A DNA stretch of 64,000 bases, taken from Asterochloris sp. CNOR1 (Eukaryota > Chlorophyta > Trebouxiophyceae > Trebouxiales > Trebouxiaceae). Positions 60,127 to 64,000 of this stretch are shown here, in pieces (the stretch's first letter is position 1; every line of letters starts with the position of its first letter). The DNA lies in NCBI GenBank assembly GCA_963969365.1, contig OZ017755.1, positions 1,426,001 to 1,490,000 of the forward strand, in the 5' to 3' direction. The notes beneath the pieces are model-generated. The model searched no databases. It was not told the DNA's origin and saw nothing but the letters and a program-made list of their open reading frames with translations. A program made the translations under genes and the position numbers.

Positions 60127-61757
60127 AGAGCTTGTGTCCTCATGAGCATCCCCGTCAGCACCAAGACGTATTGTGGTGCTTGACACCTCCAGACCTTCCC
60201 CTGCGTCAGCCACCTTGTGCATGGCCATGGCAGCAGGTGCCTCGCCCTGCAGCAGCCACAATGCAGAGCGTGGCTCATGATTGTATTGCATCATACAGGG
60301 CACCTGTTGGTCATGACCAAGCAAGGACATGCGCTGCAGGCAACAAGCCCTGGGACTTGACAGAGTACAGCACCTGAGAAGCAATGCAGGGCGTACAATG
60401 GCTCACCTCAGCTGCGACTGTCTTGCCAACAGGAACAGAAGATTTCTGATCAGTTGGTTCAGTCTTGATTGACACCAGCTTGCCATGGACACCCGGGCCC
60501 TCAGCAATTGAGATCTGCACAAGTTTGCAGGTGATCAAGCTAAGATCCCAGGCAAGCTGCTGCTGCGACAACAGGGCAGCTGAGCTGTTAAAGCTCCAAA
60601 GCTGACAGTCAAGGCAGATGCACAAATAAAGTCCAGAGCCTGTCAGGATACTCACGAGAGTGTTGTACACAGCAGGGAGTTCAACAGACTCTCCCTCTGC
60701 CGCCTTCTTCCATGCCTCCTTGAGCTGCAGCGTTGTTCTCGTGAATTTTGCTGCAGGGTCACAACGGCCAGGGTTCAGTGGAGTGGCTGAATGCAAAACA
60801 TAAACCTGCAAATGACATGCCTAATTGCGTCAGCCAATTGTAGACCATCAGCTTAGCTTGACGCCATGCATGCACACATGTGTCTTCAAGCTTGAAGGAG
60901 ATGCAAGCAAGCTCCTTAAGGAGATGCAAGCAAAATCTCAATGTTACAGCCATGTGGGACTGCCTGTCACTCACTGCCTTCTCATCTGTCTCAGCTCGGC
61001 TGCTTAGGGTATGGCAACCACCCCACCCGCCCACTCCATGCTCGAGTCCAGGATGACACCGCCAAGATATGCCGTGAAGGCTGCCTCATGCAGTGCTCTC
61101 TGCTCTGTGGTGAAGCAGGATTGCTTGACCATGTCTGCCTGCAGCATATGGGCAGGACCATCTCAGTCCATGGTCAGTGGGGTTGCTTGTGTTGATGGTA
61201 AGCAGGGTCTGCAAGCTACAGCGTGTCTGCAAAGGCAGCAGGCATTTACACATAAGTTGAAACAACTCAGCAAGATGCAGTGGCACAGCAGGGGCCCTAG
61301 ACCTGAAGCAGCAGGGGCTGCGGACAGTGGGAGTCAGAGTTCAGACATTTCGGTTGAGACATAGCGAGCAGCAGTAGCTATAGGACAGCAAGACAAGGCA
61401 GTACCCGCCATGTGGCCAAATGGGCAGAGTCACGAGGAGGCAGGGCAATGCAACAAGACAGGGCAGCCAGCAGATGAACGAGGGGCAGGGTGCAGGCCAC
61501 ACTGACACTCAAAACACATGTGTACAGGGTTGTTTCTGCAAAGTGAACGCACCGACACAATCGACCCGGCTTTCCAAGTGACCTTCTTCCCTTTGGCCTG
61601 GCCCGCTGTCAGTGTGAGAGTGATGTCTTCCTCCAAGCGGACCAGCAGGTTCAGCCGATCTGTGGTGGCCTTGTGATGCGCCTTATGCTGGCTGTGACCA
61701 TCGGAAACTGGTTTGCTGGATGCTCCCCCCTGACTGGAGTTCCTGCCAGTGTCAGAG
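60127..61757 (-). CDS. Unrecognised host gene, 5' end cut by the second LINE
   Basis: Minus-strand exons with clean borders: 61553-61757 (open to the LINE junction; KATTDRLNLLVRLEEDITLT then TAGQAKGKKVTWKAG), about 61027-61138 (DMVKQSCFTTEQRALHEAAF then TAYLGGVILDSSMEWAG), about 60662-60800 (TPLNPGRCDPAAKFTRTTLQ then LKEAWKKAAEGESVELPAVY), about 60409-60522 (GPGVHGKLVSIKTEPTDQKS) and about 60133-60250 (MHKVADAGEGLEVSSTTIRL). IKTEPTD fits a sumoylation consensus, which hints at a nuclear protein. There is no membrane segment. I do not recognise the family. The first exon reads in frame straight up to position 61757, where LINE sequence begins, so the upstream part of the gene is missing or displaced and the locus is probably broken. 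Confidence 0.5.
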
Positions 61758-64000
61758 GCTCTGCAGACACTTCAGGAACTGCCCCCTCACTCCAATGTTG
61801 GCCAGGACAGCCCAAAGCACTTCCCTGTCCACTGTGTCAAACGCTTTCTCAAAATCCACAAAGCAGCAGTACAATTTCTTCCCCTGTGACAGGCATTTCT
61901 TGACTATGTAATTCAAGATACTCAGTTGATCTGATGTGCCGCGATTGGCCCGGAAGCCCGCTTGCGTGGGCGCCCTGAGATTGTTCCTCTCAGTCCAGTC
62001 TGCCAGTCTGCGCGTGAGCACAGAGGCGAATAGCTTGGCCAGAACCGGGATGACTGTGATGGGGCGGTAGTTATTGAGGTCTGCCTTGTCTCCCTTTTTG
62101 TGAACTGCAGTAATCAGGCCAGTGCTCAGCGGCTCTGGATATCTTCCATGCAGGATTGCAGTGAAGAGACTCGCGAGGCACTCCATCATGCTGAAGGGGC
62201 CACTCTTGAGCAGTTCTGCAGGCATGCCATCAAGCCCTGCTGCTTTGCCCCCCTTCAGTTCCTGCAAGCTGTCACAAACCTCACGGGTGGTGATAGGGTG
62301 CATTCAAGGCAGCAGCAGATGGAACAGGCCCACCGGGACAGTCCTCTGTCAACAGCTCAGGGATCCCTCGTGGCTCTGGGCGGCCACCCAGCTTGCTTTG
62401 CCAGTGTGCATGCTGACTGTGCAGCGCCCTGGGGCAAGCTGAGTGCCTGCGCCAGCCAAACACGCGGTATAAATGTGCCATGTTTTTCGATGCAAGCTTA
62501 TCGATGTCAGCCATCCTTTGGTGCATGAACCGTCGCTGCTTCCTGCGGCGCACTGCCCTGTACATGTTGCGAAGCTTCAAAGCAGCAAAAGGAACAATAA
62601 TGGGGGAGCGCTCAGCATCCTTCCATTCCCTCCAAGCATACCGGCACTCCTCATCAAACCAGGGTGGGCGTTGCATAATTTTTAAAGGCTGCCGTCGTCT
62701 GAGCTGGAAGGTGTCTGCGGCCGCTTCTGAAATGCACTCTGTGAAGGCTCTGACCCCTGCTTCTGGATCTGTCACCGCAACTTGTAACCGCAACCGCTCT
62801 GCAACCGCTGCAAAGCTCTGGTGCCAGACCTCTGTTTGACTTGGGTCAAGTCTGATGTCTGGTACGCGCGGGACTGCAGCTGGCTGCTGCTGTGCTGATG
62901 CTGCTGGTGGTTCCCCATCTGTGGTGGGCAGCTGGAAGCAGACCTGAACCGGCAGGTGATCTGAGCACACCCGGCACGCCCCGCTGGCCATGTCCAGCAC
63001 CGCCAGCTGCATGCAGCAGCTGGCCAGCCACGCAGAGGCCATGTGGTAGTCAATGAGGGTGCCTGCGCCCCTCCCCACAAATGTGACCTTACCAGATGGG
63101 TCGCCAGGTGCCCTGCCATTGAGAATGAGCAGCTCGTTGTCTTTGCAGAAGTCCAGCTGTTGCTTGCCACGGACATCAACCTTGTGGGTTTGCGCGCGTC
63201 TTCAGGTCAGCTGGAAGCTGGTCAAGGGCCTGCACTTCAGAAGAGATACCATGTCCAATGAGTCTGATAAAGTCTGGTGCTGTGCCAGTGTGTGCATTGG
63301 TGTCCCCACACACCCAGTAGTGCGGCTGCTTGCCGGCAGGCACCCTGCTGGCAAAGTTGTCCATGTCTGCAGTCAATCTGCGGAAAGTGTCCAGTGTTTT
63401 GTTAGCGTAGTAAGGAGGCATGTAGCAAGTGGCAAAGGCAATATGCTCTGTACAACCGCCATGCGGCTCAATGTGCAGCCAAATGTATGTCCCGTCATCT
63501 GCAGCTTTCCAAAATTTAACATGGTCAGCAACGCATTGCTTCATGTACACAGCAATGCCACCCCTGGGGCCATTGCGGTTCTGCAGGTGCTGGGGGCGGT
63601 GCACTTCATGACAGACATAGCCTGGCAAGTCATACACAGCATCCCCAGGCGCAGTCCAGGTCTCAGTCAAACAAATAAATGTGCAGTCCAAAGTATGCAG
63701 GTCATTCAAAGCATCAGCCTTGTTATAAGCATGGTTGAGCCCGCCATGCATGTTCCAGAGAACACATGAGAGCTCAACGCAGTGACGCCCCTCTTCCTAG
63801 GCCACCCTCTCAGAGGGTGGCCCAGGCAGTTGTGCTTGTGGCACAGGTGATGTCTGGGTTGGAGGCTGCGCCGGTGGCCCCGCCGGCGGTGGCGGCGGGC
63901 CAGTGGGGGGCTGGGTAGGCATCCACTGCTTGTTGTTCCACATCACCAGGGCGTCCCCGTGGAAGCACACTGTGTAGCCCTGCTTTTTGAGAGACAGGTA
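61757..64000 (-). mobile_element. LINE copy 2, inverted, 3'-truncated, runs off the window
   Basis: This stretch is the reverse complement of 55159-57403 of copy 1. Coordinates add to 119160 throughout except for one 1-bp difference near 63843 (equivalent to about 55316). By eye I found at least seven substitutions, giving at least 99% identity. Both copies have the same two ORF2 frame changes. Copy 2 stops inside the reverse transcriptase (after FLKCLQSL), so it lacks the YADD motif, the zinc motif and the 3' UTR. Its ORF1 frame near the end differs because of the 1-bp change and then runs into the TAG that precedes ORF2 in the same frame. Confidence 0.9.

Noticed and set aside
55159-64000. 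Foldback DNA transposon or MITE
   Set aside because: The inverted arms are coding parts of a LINE, not terminal repeats, and no transposase lies between them.
1-64000. tRNA or rRNA genes, CRISPR arrays, bacterial operons
   Set aside because: None seen; all supported genes are spliced eukaryotic genes.

Overview
The window is nuclear DNA of a green alga (chlorophyte; a trebouxiophyte is possible, but the sequence alone does not settle this). Genes are split into many short exons. Nearly all introns run from GT to a (C)TGCAG acceptor. The proteins have plant/algal relatives: a V-ATPase subunit a, an ALS1-type half ABC transporter, a plant-type wax synthase, importin-4 and COX16. TAG, TAA and TGA all end host genes, so the code is standard. 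Introns and spacers are rich in TG/CA and poor in CG, while exons keep more CG.

Layout: (1) 962-3804 (+), the 3' part of a gene resembling the ciliary CFAP96/DUF4586 family. (2) 3805-5398, unassigned, with weak exon candidates. (3) 5399-8432 (+), a secreted, tail-anchored protein of unknown function. (4) 8582-8997 (+), COX16. (5) 9070-20155 (+), importin-4. (6) 20367-23813 (-), an LRR protein. (7) 23952-24653 (+), a small unrecognised protein. (8) 24836-33049 (-), a long protein joining a filamin repeat, an RRM and an RS-rich tail. (9) 33336-35760 (+), wax synthase-like acyltransferase. (10) 36342-43469 (-), ABCB half transporter. (11) 43645-53259 (+), V-ATPase subunit a. (12) about 53930-58803 (+), a LINE. 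(13) about 60127-61757 (-), an unrecognised host gene cut by a second LINE. (14) 61757-64000 (-), that second LINE copy, inverted and at least 99% identical to the first. Several neighbours form divergent pairs sharing 140-290 bp (23814-23951, 33050-33335, 43470-43644) or convergent pairs. The housekeeping genes are unrelated in function apart from two proteins that both belong on endomembranes: the proton pump subunit and the ALS1-like transporter, which share one promoter region.

The most unusual signal is a recurring short direct duplication of exon-intron borders. In most of the multi-exon genes here, 30-110 bp spanning a splice site has been copied, and a decayed copy sits in the adjoining intron, often with its own AG or GT. 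I count about twenty cases. A second point is the LINE pair. A near-perfect 14-bp stem whose loop is the ORF1 stop codon sits at the ORF1/ORF2 junction, and both copies share the same frame breaks. The second copy also truncates an open exon of a host gene.
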